The position numbers were made by a program, and so were the translations under genes. Under the pieces are notes generated by a model that was not told the origin of the DNA, ran no database searches, and saw only the letters and a program-made list of their open reading frames with translations. This document shows positions 16,130-24,717 of a stretch of DNA of 64,000 nt, in pieces (positions within the stretch are counted from its first letter, which is position 1; each line of letters starts with the position of its first letter). Source of the stretch: Cauispirillum nitrogeniifigens (lineage in GTDB: Bacteria; Pseudomonadota; Alphaproteobacteria; Rhodospirillales; Rhodospirillaceae). Where the stretch lies: positions 62,001 to 126,000 of the forward strand of contig NZ_JBLOOT010000008.1 in assembly GCF_049800675.1 (NCBI RefSeq). Reading direction: 5' to 3'.

Positions 16130-16762
16130 TCAAGAGCCCGCTCGGGCGCGGCGGAACACCACGGTGAAGTTGTTGGCCGGCATCGCCACCACCTCCTCCA
16201 GCACCAGGCCGTGGGCGGCGGCCTCGGCCGTCACGGCTTCCAGGTCGCGGACGCCGAAGCGCGGATCGCGGGCCTTCAGCCACGCCTCGAACTCCCCGTT
16301 GGACGGCGCGGTGTGGGCGCCGTCGCGGCGGTAGGGGCCGTACAGCGCCAGCACCCCGCCGGCGGCCAGCACCCGCCCGGCACCGCGCATCAGCCCCTGG
16401 CAGGCCTCCCACGGGGCGATGTGGATCATGTTGATGCACACGATCGCGTCGGCCCGCTCCACCGGCCAGCACTCGGGCGCGGCGGCGTCAAGGCACAGCG
16501 GTTCGGCCAGGTTGGGCAGCGCCGCCCCGGCCGCCCAGGCGCGGATGCTGTCCAGCACCCCGGCATCGCCGTCGCTGGGCTGCCAGGTCAGCCCCGGCAG
16601 GGCGGCGGCGAAGGCCACGGCGTGCTGGCCGGTGCCCGACGCCACCTCCAGCACCAGCCCGGCCGGCGGCAGCACGCGGCGCAGGACGGCCAGGATGGGG
16701 TCGCGGTTGCGCTCCGCCGAGGGGGCATGGCGGCGGCGGTCGCCGGTTTCGGGGCTGGTCAT
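16130..16762 (-). CDS. DUF938-type SAM-dependent methyltransferase
   Basis: Cytoplasmic protein of 210 residues with a class I methyltransferase fold. Motif I is VLEVASGTGQHAVAFAAALP, followed by the DUF938 signatures WQPSDGDAGVLDSI, AIVCINMIHIAPWEA and GVLALYGPYRRDG, and by the C-terminal NNFTVVFRR. DUF938 members are about 200 residues, so it is full length. No substrate is established for the family. It begins 104 bp from the divergent TerB-like gene and ends 59 bp before the ankyrin start. Confidence 0.85.
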   Translation of the reverse strand: MTSPETGDRRRHAPSAERNRDPILAVLRRVLPPAGLVLEVASGTGQHAVAFAAALPGLTWQPSDGDAGVLDSIRAWAAGAALPNLAEPLCLDAAAPECWPVERADAIVCINMIHIAPWEACQGLMRGAGRVLAAGGVLALYGPYRRDGAHTAPSNGEFEAWLKARDPRFGVRDLEAVTAEAAAHGLVLEEVVAMPANNFTVVFRRARAGS

Positions 16763-16866
16763 CGGGCCGATTCCTCACTACATTCCGGGACAAAGGCAAA
16801 GCGTCGCGGTCGGGAAAGCCGGCCGCCGGCGCGGCCCTCGCCCACCCGTTTTCAGGCTGACGCCCC

Positions 16867-17328
16867 ATGCTGTCAAAGCTCAAGTCCTTCCTGTTCGCCG
16901 ACGGCGGCTCCGGCGCCACCCCCGCCTCCGACGACGAGGCCGCGCGCCTGGCTTGCGCCGTGCTGCTGGCCGAGGCCGGGCTGATGGACGGCAGCCTGGA
17001 CGGCGCCGAACACGACAGCATCGTCCACCTGCTGGGCAAGCGGTTCGCCCTGGACGCGGCGCAGGCCGCCGCCCTGCTCGACGCCGCGCTGGCCGAGGCG
17101 CGGCGGTCCACGGAATTGTACGGCCACGCCCGCAGGGTCAAGGATCATTTCTCCTATGACGACCGTGTGGAATTGATGGAAATGCTGTGGGAAGTGGTGT
17201 ACGCCGACGGCGCGCTGCACGACTACGAAAGCAACCTGATGCGCCGGCTGGCCGGGTTGTTGTATGTCGAGGACGTGGACAGCGGCGCGGCGCGCAAGCG
17301 GGCCATGGACCGCCTCGGCCTGTCGTGA
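16867..17328 (+). CDS. TerB-like (tellurite resistance/co-chaperone DjlA-like) protein
   Basis: Small all-helical cytoplasmic protein of 153 residues. It contains a TerB-type domain: LACAVLLAEAGLMDGSLDGA near residue 30 and the paired acidic EVVYADGALHDYESNLMRRL near residue 115, where TerB proteins carry clustered Asp/Glu that bind metal. Family roles range from tellurite resistance to stress-linked scaffolding; none can be assigned here. It lies 31 bp upstream of the ferredoxin gene and may be co-transcribed with it. Confidence 0.8.
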   Translation: MLSKLKSFLFADGGSGATPASDDEAARLACAVLLAEAGLMDGSLDGAEHDSIVHLLGKRFALDAAQAAALLDAALAEARRSTELYGHARRVKDHFSYDDRVELMEMLWEVVYADGALHDYESNLMRRLAGLLYVEDVDSGAARKRAMDRLGLS

Positions 17329-17359
17329 CTGAATTGGCGAATCGGAGATTTTAGAAGCG

Positions 17360-17692
17360 ATGACCTACGTCGTTACCGAGAACTGCATCAAGTGCAAGTA
17401 CACCGACTGCGTCGAGGTCTGCCCCGTGGATTGCTTCTACGAGGGCGAGAACATGCTCGTCATCAATCCCGACGAATGCATCGACTGCGGCGTGTGCGAG
17501 CCGGAGTGCCCGGCCGAGGCGATCTTCCCCGATTCGGAAGCCGTCGCCGCGAAGTGGGCATCGCTGAACCGCGACTTCTCCCAGAAGTGGCCGAACCTGA
17601 CCCGCAAGAAGGACGCCCTGCCCGACGCCGACGAGTGGCAGAACAAGCCCGGCAAGGACAAGATGTTCAGCGAGCAGCCCGGCGAGGGCTGA
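17360..17692 (+). CDS. fdxA: 7Fe ferredoxin FdxA
   Basis: Electron-transfer protein of 110 residues with one [3Fe-4S] and one [4Fe-4S] cluster. Ligand cysteines are visible: Cys9, Cys17, Cys21 in the first motif (with an extra Cys12) and Cys40, Cys43, Cys46, Cys50 in CIDCGVCEPECP. The C-terminal region with a Trp/Lys-rich tail (KWPNLTRKKDALPDADEW) is standard for proteobacterial FdxA. Soluble cytoplasmic carrier; its redox partners cannot be deduced. In alphaproteobacteria fdxA commonly precedes a CarD-family gene, as here. Confidence 0.95.
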   Translation: MTYVVTENCIKCKYTDCVEVCPVDCFYEGENMLVINPDECIDCGVCEPECPAEAIFPDSEAVAAKWASLNRDFSQKWPNLTRKKDALPDADEWQNKPGKDKMFSEQPGEG

Positions 17693-17714
17693 GCCGGCCT
17701 TCCCGTGCGTCCAG

Positions 17715-17736
17715 CGCCCCCGCTCCGGCGGGGGCG
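17715..17736 (+). terminator. GC-rich hairpin after fdxA
   Basis: CGCCCCCGC (17715-17723), loop TCCG, GCGGGGGCG (17728-17736): a perfect 9-bp stem 22 bp after the fdxA stop. There is no T-run, so it is likely a Rho-assisted end or a 3' stabiliser. Confidence 0.55.
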
Positions 17737-18301
17737 ACTCCGTGCCAAGGCTTGCGTCTACGCCTTCCGGAGAGGTTGCCTCCGACCCGATGCGCCGTTA
17801 TGTGGCGAGGGTCGCGCCGCCTGCATACCGCACCTGCACACAGGCTGAAAGCCCAGGGAAACCGCGTTGTTTCCTGGCTTCCCCGCAGGACCGGCGCCGA
17901 GTTTGACGCTTTTTTTACCTGACTTGTTACGCCGTTTGTGGTAAACGATCGGACGTCCGCCAGACCACTGCCTGGTGGCAGCGATGTCTGCGGGTCCCAC
18001 TGCCAGGACAGCGCCCGACAACGGGTCCCTCACGCCGGCTTCCGGCGCGCGAGGCCTTTTGTCGTCATGGCGCGTCCGTGTCCGGCGTGGCGCGATCCCA
18101 GCGAACACCCCGCCCGGCGCCTCCCGGACGGGGATTTGCCGCCCGGTCCTTACGGATGGACCGCCGATGGCGGCTTTGGTGGTGCGGCGACCGGCCGGGC
18201 GCTCTCCGGTCGCATCCAGGTGTCGCGGTGGTGCCGGGGTCAGACCCGGCAGGCGGCCGCGCATCGGCGCAGTATGACGGCAGAGAAAGAAAGAGAACAA
18301 G
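17737..18301 (+). promoter_or_regulatory. Long non-coding leader/promoter region of the CarD gene
   Basis: 565 bp with no supported gene. A plausible sigma-70 promoter is TTGACG (17903-17908), 17-bp spacer, GTTACG (17926-17931) inside a locally T-rich patch. That would give a 5' leader of about 360 nt before the CarD start. The leader contains several short inverted repeats but no known riboswitch that I recognise. Long leaders suggest post-transcriptional control. Confidence 0.35.
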
Positions 18302-18796
18302 ATGTCCAACACGACCTTTTTGGCTGGCGATTTCGTCGTCTATCCCGCGCATGGCGTGGGCAAGGTGCTCGAGATTGAGAAGCAGGTGATCGGTGGCATG
18401 GAGCTTGAGCTGTTCGTCATCAGCTTCGAGCGCGAGCGCATGACCCTGCGCGTGCCGGTCACCAAGGCCAAGAATTCGGGGCTGCGCAAGCTGTCGACGA
18501 AGAAGGTCATGGAAAGCGCGCTGACCACGCTGAAGGGCCGCGCCCGCACCAAGCGCGCCATGTGGAGCCGCCGCGCCCAGGAGTACGAGGCCAAGATCAA
18601 CTCCGGCGATCCCGTCTCCATCGCCGAGGTGGTGCGCGACCTGCACCGCTCCGCCACCCAGCCCGAGCAGTCCTATTCCGAGCGCCAGATCTATGAACAG
18701 GCCCTGGAGCGTCTGAGCTGCGAACTGGCCGCCGTGGAGCAGATCGAGACCGAGGCCGCGACCGCGAAGCTGGAAAAACTCCTGCTCGCCGCCTAA
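18302..18796 (+). CDS. CarD/CdnL-family RNA polymerase-binding regulator
   Basis: 164 residues, typical of CdnL. The N-terminal RNA-polymerase-interacting Tudor-like domain (about 5-65) reads FLAGDFVVYPAHGVGKVLEI and LRVPVTKAKNSGLRKLS. The C-terminal helical DNA-binding domain (about 70-160) includes the conserved Trp in RAMWSRRAQEYEAKI. In the family it binds the beta subunit and stabilises open complexes at rRNA and housekeeping promoters; in alphaproteobacteria it is important for growth and biosynthesis. Start ATG preceded by AGAAAGAGAACAAG. It is followed by a strong hairpin before dapF. Confidence 0.93.
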   Translation: MSNTTFLAGDFVVYPAHGVGKVLEIEKQVIGGMELELFVISFERERMTLRVPVTKAKNSGLRKLSTKKVMESALTTLKGRARTKRAMWSRRAQEYEAKINSGDPVSIAEVVRDLHRSATQPEQSYSERQIYEQALERLSCELAAVEQIETEAATAKLEKLLLAA

Positions 18797-18818
18797 CCCC
18801 GCGCCCGCGCCGACCCAC

Positions 18819-18846
18819 AGCGCCCGCGGGGAAACCCGTGGGCGCT
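18819..18846 (+). terminator. 12-bp hairpin with GAAA tetraloop after the CarD gene
   Basis: AGCGCCCGCGGG (18819-18830), loop GAAA, CCCGTGGGCGCT (18835-18846): a 12-bp stem with one G-U pair. It lies 22 bp after the CarD stop and 60 bp before dapF. A GNRA loop gives high stability; the tail is only mildly T-rich. Confidence 0.6.
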
Positions 18847-18906
18847 TCGGCGTTTGGTGGGCGTCGTCTTGGTGGTTGCAGAAAAACCTTTCCGGATGCC
18901 GACTCC

Positions 18907-19737
18907 ATGACCGCTTTCCGCAAGATGCACGGCCTGGGCAATGACTTCGTGGTCATCGACCTGCGCGACGGCCGGCCCGGATTCAGCCCCGAGCAGGTGG
19001 CGCGCATCGCCGACCGGCGGGAGGGCGTGGGCTGCGACCAGTTCATCACCATCGAGCCGCCGCGCAGCGCCGGGGCCACCGCCTTCATGGGCATCCGCAA
19101 CCCCGACGGCTCCGAGGCCGGGGCCTGCGGCAACGCCACGCGCTGCGTCGCCTGGCTGCTGATGGCCGAGAGTGGCGCCGACGCGGTGGTGGTGGAGACC
19201 ATCTCCGGCCTGCTGCCGGCGACGCGGGGCGAGGATGGCCTCGTCACCGTGGACATGGGGCCGGCGCGCCTGGACTGGGACCAGATCCCGCTGTCCGAGC
19301 GTCTCGACACCGCGCACCTGGGTCTGGCGGTGGGGCCGCTGGAGGATGGCGTGGCGGTGTCCATGGGCAATCCGCACGCGGTGTTCTTCGTCGACGATGT
19401 GGCCGCCGTGCCGCTGGAGGACGTCGGCCCGCAGGTCGAGCACCACCCCCTGTTCCCCGCCCGCACCAATGTGGAGGCGGTGCAGGTTCTCGACCCCCGC
19501 ACCTTGCGCATGCGGGTGTGGGAACGCGCCGCCGGCATCACCAAGGCCTGCGGGTCGGGAGCCTGCGCGGTGCTGGTTGCCGCCGTGCGCAGGGGCCTGT
19601 CGGAGCGCCGGGCCGAGGTCATCCTCGACGGCGGGCCGCTGACCATCGAATGGCGCGAGGCCGACGGTCATGTCTTGATGACCGGCCCGGTCGCCACCAG
19701 TTTCACGGGCACGCTCGACGAAAGCCTGACTTCATGA
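18907..19737 (+). CDS. dapF: Diaminopimelate epimerase
   Basis: Cytoplasmic enzyme converting LL- to meso-diaminopimelate for lysine and peptidoglycan synthesis, 276 residues. The two catalytic cysteines are visible: Cys74 in EAGACGNATRC and Cys215 in KACGSGACAV. The N-terminus FRKMHGLGNDFVVID and the MGNPHAVFFVDD motif are diagnostic. The ATG at 18907 gives the usual MTAFRKMHGLGNDF start; an earlier in-frame ATG would add a non-conserved tail. Its stop overlaps the mtaB start (ATGA), so dapF-mtaB-ftsY form a coupled operon, an order usual in alphaproteobacteria. Confidence 0.97.
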   Translation: MTAFRKMHGLGNDFVVIDLRDGRPGFSPEQVARIADRREGVGCDQFITIEPPRSAGATAFMGIRNPDGSEAGACGNATRCVAWLLMAESGADAVVVETISGLLPATRGEDGLVTVDMGPARLDWDQIPLSERLDTAHLGLAVGPLEDGVAVSMGNPHAVFFVDDVAAVPLEDVGPQVEHHPLFPARTNVEAVQVLDPRTLRMRVWERAAGITKACGSGACAVLVAAVRRGLSERRAEVILDGGPLTIEWREADGHVLMTGPVATSFTGTLDESLTS

Positions 19738-20975
19738 CCGCAGAGCCCAAGCTCGTCACCTTCGGCTGCCGCATGAACACCTACGAGTCCGAGGTGATGC
19801 GCGACCACGCGCGCGCCGCCGGGCTGGACGACGCGGTGATCGTCAACACCTGCGCGGTGACCAAGGAAGCCGAGCGCCAGGCCCGCCAGTCCATCCGCCG
19901 CCTGCGCCGCGACAACCCCGCTGCCCGCATCATCGTGACGGGCTGCGCCGCGCAGATCGACCCCGCCCGCTGGGCCGCCATGCCCGAGGTTGACCGCGTC
20001 CTGGGCAACGCCGAGAAGCTGACGGCGGAAGCCTGGCGCCAGGACGACCCGCTGCTGGTCGCCGACATCATGCAGGTGCACGAAACGGCGGAGCATCTGG
20101 TCGGCGGCTTCGAGGGCCGGGCGCGCGCCTTCGTGCAGGTCCAGCAGGGCTGCGACCACCGCTGCACCTTCTGCATCATTCCCTATGCGCGCGGGCCGTC
20201 ACGCTCCGTCGCCATCGGTCCGATCGTCGAGCAGGTGCGCGCCCTGGTCGCCAACGGCTACCGCGAGGTGGTGCTCACGGGCGTCGACATCACCGCCTAT
20301 GGCGCCGACCTGCCGGGCGCCCCGCCGCTGGGCCAGATGGTCCGCCGCCTGTTGCAGTTGGTGCCGGAACTGCCGCGCCTGCGCCTGACCAGCCTGGACC
20401 CGGTGGAGGTCGACCCCGACCTGCTCGACCTCATCGGGCGGGAGGAGCGGCTGATGCCGCACATCCACCTGTCGGTGCAGGCCGGCGACGACATGATCCT
20501 CAAGCGCATGAAGCGCCGCCACCTGCGCGGCGACGTCATCGCCCTGACCGCCGAGATCCGCCGCCGCCGCCCCGACGCGGTGTTCGGCGCCGACCTCATC
20601 GCCGGCTTCCCGACGGAGACGGAGGAGATGTTCGCCAACTCTCTGGCGCTGGTGGACGAGGCCGGGCTGACGCACCTGCACGTCTTCCCCTACTCCGCCC
20701 GCCCCGGCACGCCGGCCGCGCGCATCCCCGGCCTGCCCGGCGATGTGGTCAAGGAGCGCGCCGCCCGCCTGCGCGCCAAGGGCGCCGAGGCCCTGGCGGC
20801 GTGGCTGCGCGGCCGCGTCGGCACCACCGCCAGCGTCCTGGTGGAAAGCGACAGCGGCGGCCAGTGCGAACACTATGTGCCCGTAAAGCTTGACGCCCCG
20901 GCCGAACCGGGCTCCATTCTGGCGGCGCGCATCACCGGCGCCACGGACACCGAGCTTTTGGGAACCGCCGCATGA
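19734..20975 (+). CDS. mtaB: tRNA t6A37 methylthiotransferase MtaB
   Basis: Radical-SAM enzyme that adds a methylthio group to N6-threonylcarbamoyladenosine at tRNA position 37; 413 residues. The N-terminal UPF0004 domain has three cluster cysteines (TFGCRMNTYES, VNTCAVT, VTGCAAQ). The radical-SAM motif CxxxCxxC is Cys140, Cys144, Cys147 in GCDHRCTFCIIPYARG, and the C-terminus is TRAM-like. The ILTGVDI spelling and RMNTYES rather than QMNxYDS favour MtaB over MiaB. Coupled by ATGA overlaps to dapF and ftsY. Confidence 0.93.
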   Translation: MTAEPKLVTFGCRMNTYESEVMRDHARAAGLDDAVIVNTCAVTKEAERQARQSIRRLRRDNPAARIIVTGCAAQIDPARWAAMPEVDRVLGNAEKLTAEAWRQDDPLLVADIMQVHETAEHLVGGFEGRARAFVQVQQGCDHRCTFCIIPYARGPSRSVAIGPIVEQVRALVANGYREVVLTGVDITAYGADLPGAPPLGQMVRRLLQLVPELPRLRLTSLDPVEVDPDLLDLIGREERLMPHIHLSVQAGDDMILKRMKRRHLRGDVIALTAEIRRRRPDAVFGADLIAGFPTETEEMFANSLALVDEAGLTHLHVFPYSARPGTPAARIPGLPGDVVKERAARLRAKGAEALAAWLRGRVGTTASVLVESDSGGQCEHYVPVKLDAPAEPGSILAARITGATDTELLGTAA

Positions 20976-22159
20976 CCGACGACGCCTCCGACACCCCGCA
21001 GCCCAAGAAGACCGGCTGGCTCGGCCGCCTGTTCGGGCGCGGCGAGGCCCCCAAGCCCGAGGAACCGCCGGAGGCGGAGCCGGAGGAACAGGAGCAGCCG
21101 GAGGCCGAGCCGGAGCCGGAGCCTGAGCCTGAACCCGAGCCGGAGCCCGAGGCTAAGCCGGAACCGGAACCCGAGCCGGAACCGGAGCCCGAGCCCGTCC
21201 CTGTCCCCGTCCCGGCGCCCGAACCCGCCCCGCAGGCCGAAAAGCTGTCGTGGTTCCAGCGCCTGCGCCGGGGCTTGGCGCGCACCTCGTCGAAGCTGTC
21301 GCAGGGCATCACCGACCTGTTCGTCAAGCGCCGCCTGGACGACGAGGCGCTGGAGGAACTGGAAGACCTGCTGATCACCGCCGACCTGGGGGTGAAGACG
21401 GCCGCGCGCCTGACCCAGTCCCTGGCCAAGACGCGCTTCGGCAAGGACGTCAGCGCCGACGAAGTGCGCGCCGCCCTGGCCGAGGAAGCCGCCGCCATCC
21501 TCGCCCCCGTCGCCCGGCCGCTGGAGATCGACCGCAGCCGCAAGCCGCACGTGGTTCTGGTCGTCGGCGTCAACGGTGCCGGCAAGACCACCACCATCGG
21601 CAAGATGGCGCACCATTTCCGCCGCGAGGGCCTGAGCGTGTCGCTGGCCGCCGGCGACACCTTCCGCGCCGCCGCCGTGGAACAGCTCAAGGTCTGGGGC
21701 GAGCGCACCGGCTGCCCGGTGGTCGCCCGCGACACCGGCGCCGACGCGGCGGGGCTGGCCTTCGATGCCCTGACCGAGGCCCGCAAGCGCGGCGACGACG
21801 TGCTGCTGGTCGACACCGCCGGCCGCCTGCACAACAAGGCGGCCCTCATGGACGAGCTGTCCAAGATCCGCCGCGTGCTGCGCAAGGTCGACCCCGAGGC
21901 CCCGCACACCACCCTGCTGGTGCTCGACGCCACGGTCGGCCAGAACGCCCACCAGCAGGTCAAGGTCTTCGGCGAGATGGTTGACGTCACCGGCCTGGTC
22001 ATGACCAAGCTGGACGGCACCGCCAAGGGCGGCGTGGTGGTCGCCCTGGCGGAAGAATTCGGCCTGCCCGTCCACTACGTCGGCGTCGGCGAAACCGCCG
22101 AGGACCTCCGCCCTTTCAAGGCCCAGGACTTCGCGCGCGGGCTGATGGGTGTGGAGTAG
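20972..22159 (+). CDS. ftsY: Signal recognition particle receptor FtsY
   Basis: Membrane-associated SRP GTPase receptor for co-translational targeting, 395 residues. Residues 1-30 end in an amphipathic basic helix (KKTGWLGRLFGRGEAPK). Residues 30-85 are an acidic Glu/Pro repeat (A domain). The NG domain has G1 GVNGAGKTTTIGKMAHHF (near 195), DTAGRLHNKAALMDEL, TKLDGTAKGG and the closing helix ARGLMGVE. All GTPase motifs are intact. Last gene of dapF-mtaB-ftsY. The E-P repeat DNA is locally repetitive and may vary in length between strains. The small SRP RNA partner is encoded 3.4 kb downstream. Confidence 0.96.
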   Translation: MTDDASDTPQPKKTGWLGRLFGRGEAPKPEEPPEAEPEEQEQPEAEPEPEPEPEPEPEPEAKPEPEPEPEPEPEPVPVPVPAPEPAPQAEKLSWFQRLRRGLARTSSKLSQGITDLFVKRRLDDEALEELEDLLITADLGVKTAARLTQSLAKTRFGKDVSADEVRAALAEEAAAILAPVARPLEIDRSRKPHVVLVVGVNGAGKTTTIGKMAHHFRREGLSVSLAAGDTFRAAAVEQLKVWGERTGCPVVARDTGADAAGLAFDALTEARKRGDDVLLVDTAGRLHNKAALMDELSKIRRVLRKVDPEAPHTTLLVLDATVGQNAHQQVKVFGEMVDVTGLVMTKLDGTAKGGVVVALAEEFGLPVHYVGVGETAEDLRPFKAQDFARGLMGVE

Positions 22160-22208
22160 GGCGGGAAAGCCAACTCCGTGCCCTCTGTGTCCAAAGTTGT
22201 TTTCTCCC

Positions 22209-23147
22209 CTACGCCGCCCCCGCCGCCATCTTGGCCTTCGGCTTGGTCAGCACCAGGACGTTGCCCAGCAGCACCAGGGCGACGCCGGCGAAGGCCGCCG
22301 GGGTCCAGGCGTAGCCTTCGGCCAGGGTGGAGATGCCCAGCGCCACCACCGGGAACAGGACCGAGGCATAGCTCGCCCGCGCCGGGCCGATGCGCCCCAG
22401 CAGGGTGAGGTAGGCATTGAAGGCGATGACTGAACTGAACACCACCAGATAGGCCAGCCCGCCGGCATAGCCCCAGGTCCAGGCGAAGGAGAACGGCGTG
22501 CCGGTGGCCAGCGCCACGGCGCCCACTGCCGCCGCCCCGTAGAGCATGCCGAAGGCATTGGTCGGGATGACCTTCAGGCCGGTCTTCTGGTTTGCCGCCG
22601 ACAGGGTCATGCCGATGGCCGCGCAGGCGGTGCCGCCCAGGGCCAGCAGCACGCCTTTCAGGCCGGCGTCGGCCAGCGACAGGCTCGACACCTCCGGCCA
22701 GAACACCAGGGCGATGCCGCCCAGTCCCAGCACCGCGCCGCCGGCCATGCGGGCTTCCAGCCGCAGGCCCAGGAACAGGGCGCCGAGGATGATGTTCAGC
22801 ACGATCACCGTGGAGAACGCCACCGCCAGCAGGCCGCTGGTCAGGTGCTGCGCGGCGGCGTAGAAGCACAGGTAGTTGGCCCCGAACAGCACCATGCCCT
22901 GGGCCGCCACGCGCAGGTGCTGGCTCCGGCTCAGCCGCAGGCTGTGGCCGCGCGCCAGGGCCAGGGCCACCAGCAGCACCCCGGCCAGCACGAAACGGTA
23001 GGTGACCGAGGCCAGCACCGCCACGTCGGCCCCGACCTGGAGCTTCAGGCCGATCCAGCTTGATCCCCAGATGGCGACCACCAGCGCATAGAGGCCGGCA
23101 TCGGCGAAGCGGCCGGGCGGCGCGCCGGCGGGGGAGGGGGCGGTCAT
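22209..23147 (-). CDS. EamA/DMT-family inner-membrane transporter
   Basis: 312 residues with ten hydrophobic segments in two homologous EamA halves, for example YALVVAIWGSSWIGLKL at the start of the first and GVLLALGGTACAAIGMTLSA at the start of the second. Drug/metabolite transporter superfamily, probably an exporter; substrate cannot be inferred. The ATG at 23147 places the first helix about 20 residues in, as usual; upstream in-frame sequence belongs to no conserved protein. It converges with ftsY, 49 bp apart. Confidence 0.9.
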   Translation of the reverse strand: MTAPSPAGAPPGRFADAGLYALVVAIWGSSWIGLKLQVGADVAVLASVTYRFVLAGVLLVALALARGHSLRLSRSQHLRVAAQGMVLFGANYLCFYAAAQHLTSGLLAVAFSTVIVLNIILGALFLGLRLEARMAGGAVLGLGGIALVFWPEVSSLSLADAGLKGVLLALGGTACAAIGMTLSAANQKTGLKVIPTNAFGMLYGAAAVGAVALATGTPFSFAWTWGYAGGLAYLVVFSSVIAFNAYLTLLGRIGPARASYASVLFPVVALGISTLAEGYAWTPAAFAGVALVLLGNVLVLTKPKAKMAAGAA

Positions 23148-23250
23148 GGCGGGGACTCTCGGCCTACGGGATCGGCGTTCAGTTAAGCACCGCCTCCCGG
23201 CCCCACCAAGGGGAACATTGTCCCCGTACAATCCTGCCGCCCCGACGCCG

Positions 23251-23766
23251 TCAGTCGGCGGACGTGGCGCCGTCGAACACCTTGTCCAGGCGCTGCTCGA
23301 ACGGCGCCACCGTCTCGACCAGCGGGCTTTCGGCGACCTGCGGGCCGATGCGGCGCTCCAGTTCCTCCAGCGCCTGCCGGCGCGTGGTGTCGTCGATGTT
23401 GGGATTGTCGAGGATGGACTGGCGCATCGCCTCGAACTCGGCCTCGGCCCCCGGCGTGGCGTACAGACGCTGGGCCTTGAGGGCGACGTAGCCGTCGGTG
23501 ACGCCGTGCAGCGCCGCCATCCACTCCGCCGGCGAAAAGCCATGCTCGCGGATGATGGACGCGGCGAGGTTGGCCTCGTCGCTGCCCGGCTGGGGCTCGG
23601 CGCTTTCGCTCAGCAGCCCGGCCTCGCTCAGGTCCTCCAGGGCGGCGACGGCGCGGCCGGCGCTGTCCTTGTCGAGCGCCGCGCCCTCCTGCGCCCCGGC
23701 CGGGCCGCCAGCCAGCAGCGCCAGCGCCAGGAACAGCGGCATCATGCGCTTTACCGCATCGCTCAT
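23251..23766 (-). CDS. Exported helical protein of unknown function
   Basis: 171 residues. A signal peptide (MMPLFLALALLAGGPAGA) is followed by a soluble helical domain rich in Glu/Ala. I recognise no family. The segment REHGFSPAEWMAALHGVTDG and the later DTTRRQALEELERRIG look like a DUF2059-like or chaperone-like helical bundle, but that is a guess. It begins 54 bp from the nudC stop on the same strand and may be co-transcribed with nudC. Probably periplasmic. Confidence 0.8.
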   Translation of the reverse strand: MSDAVKRMMPLFLALALLAGGPAGAQEGAALDKDSAGRAVAALEDLSEAGLLSESAEPQPGSDEANLAASIIREHGFSPAEWMAALHGVTDGYVALKAQRLYATPGAEAEFEAMRQSILDNPNIDDTTRRQALEELERRIGPQVAESPLVETVAPFEQRLDKVFDGATSAD

Positions 23767-23820
23767 CGCAGGGTCCTCCTTGAACGGATGCCCGACAAAC
23801 GGGCGGCGGGGGATGGCGGT

Positions 23821-24717
23821 TCAGGACCGGCCGGCGAGCCAGTGGTTGATGAGCGTCCGCGACACCGAATCGCGGCGCGGCAGCGCCGGCCCGTCGCCCG
23901 CCTCGGCGACCTCGCGGAAGGTCGCCACCTCGGCCCGCGTGTACCACCCGGCGAAGGCCAGTTCGTGCGGATCGACGGCAATGTCGGTGCGCAGGGCGCG
24001 GCCGGTGAAGGCCAGCATCAGCGACCCCGGAAAGGGCCACGGCTGGCTGGCGAGGTAGGTGACGCTGGCCGGGTCCACCACCACGGACGTTTCCTCGGCC
24101 ACCTCGCGCGCCACCGCCTGTTCCAGCGTCTCGCCATGCTCGACGAAGCCGGCCAGGGTGGTCAGCATCCCCGGCGGCATGCGTTCGGCATGGCCCAGCA
24201 GGGCGCGGCCCTGATCGTCGGTGATGAGCATGATCACCGCCGGGTCCAGGCGCGGGAAGTGCTTGCGGCCGCAGTCGGGATTGCCGCACGCCCGCACGTG
24301 GCCGCCGTCCTCCGTCCCCGTCGGCGTCCCGCAGGCGCCGCAGAAGCGGTGCCCCCGGTGCCAGGCCAGCAGGCCGCGCGCGGTGCCCAGGATGTTGGCG
24401 TCGGCGGCACTCAGCGCCGGGCCGGCCGCCCGCAGGTCGAGCCACGCGCCGCCCAGGTCCGGCGGAGCCTCGTGGTCGGAGATGTCGACGGCGAACCACG
24501 GCGCACCCTCGACAAGGCCGAGGAACAGCGCCCCCTCGGGCGCGGCATCGCTCAGAAACAGCGGCGCGAAGTCGCCGCCCACCGGATGCTGGTTGCGCCA
24601 CACCGGCACCACCCGCCGCCGCGCGTCGCCCCACGCCCGCGCCAGGGCGGCCGGGTCGCGGCGGATGAGGTGGGCGCGGTCCAGGGCGGTGGAGGTATAA
24701 GACACGGTGGGTGTCAC
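23821..24717 (-). CDS. nudC: NAD+/NADH pyrophosphatase (NudC family), RNA-decapping type
   Basis: Nudix hydrolase of 298 residues that cleaves NAD(H) and removes NAD caps from RNA. Order: N-terminal domain; zinc ribbon (CGACGTPTG and ACGNPDCGRKHFPRLDP); Nudix box GFVEHGETLEQAVAREVAEE; and the NudC hallmark SQPWPFPGSLM, all visible. The start is a GTG at 24717 giving VTPTVSYTS, overlapping the stop of the upstream HEAT-repeat gene (GTGA), which implies coupled translation. Confidence 0.93.
   Translation of the reverse strand: MTPTVSYTSTALDRAHLIRRDPAALARAWGDARRRVVPVWRNQHPVGGDFAPLFLSDAAPEGALFLGLVEGAPWFAVDISDHEAPPDLGGAWLDLRAAGPALSAADANILGTARGLLAWHRGHRFCGACGTPTGTEDGGHVRACGNPDCGRKHFPRLDPAVIMLITDDQGRALLGHAERMPPGMLTTLAGFVEHGETLEQAVAREVAEETSVVVDPASVTYLASQPWPFPGSLMLAFTGRALRTDIAVDPHELAFAGWYTRAEVATFREVAEAGDGPALPRRDSVSRTLINHWLAGRS

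Noticed and set aside
21050..21240. Repeat array resembling a tandem element in ftsY
   Set aside because: It is the coding Glu-Pro repeat of the FtsY acidic domain, not a separate repeat or CRISPR.
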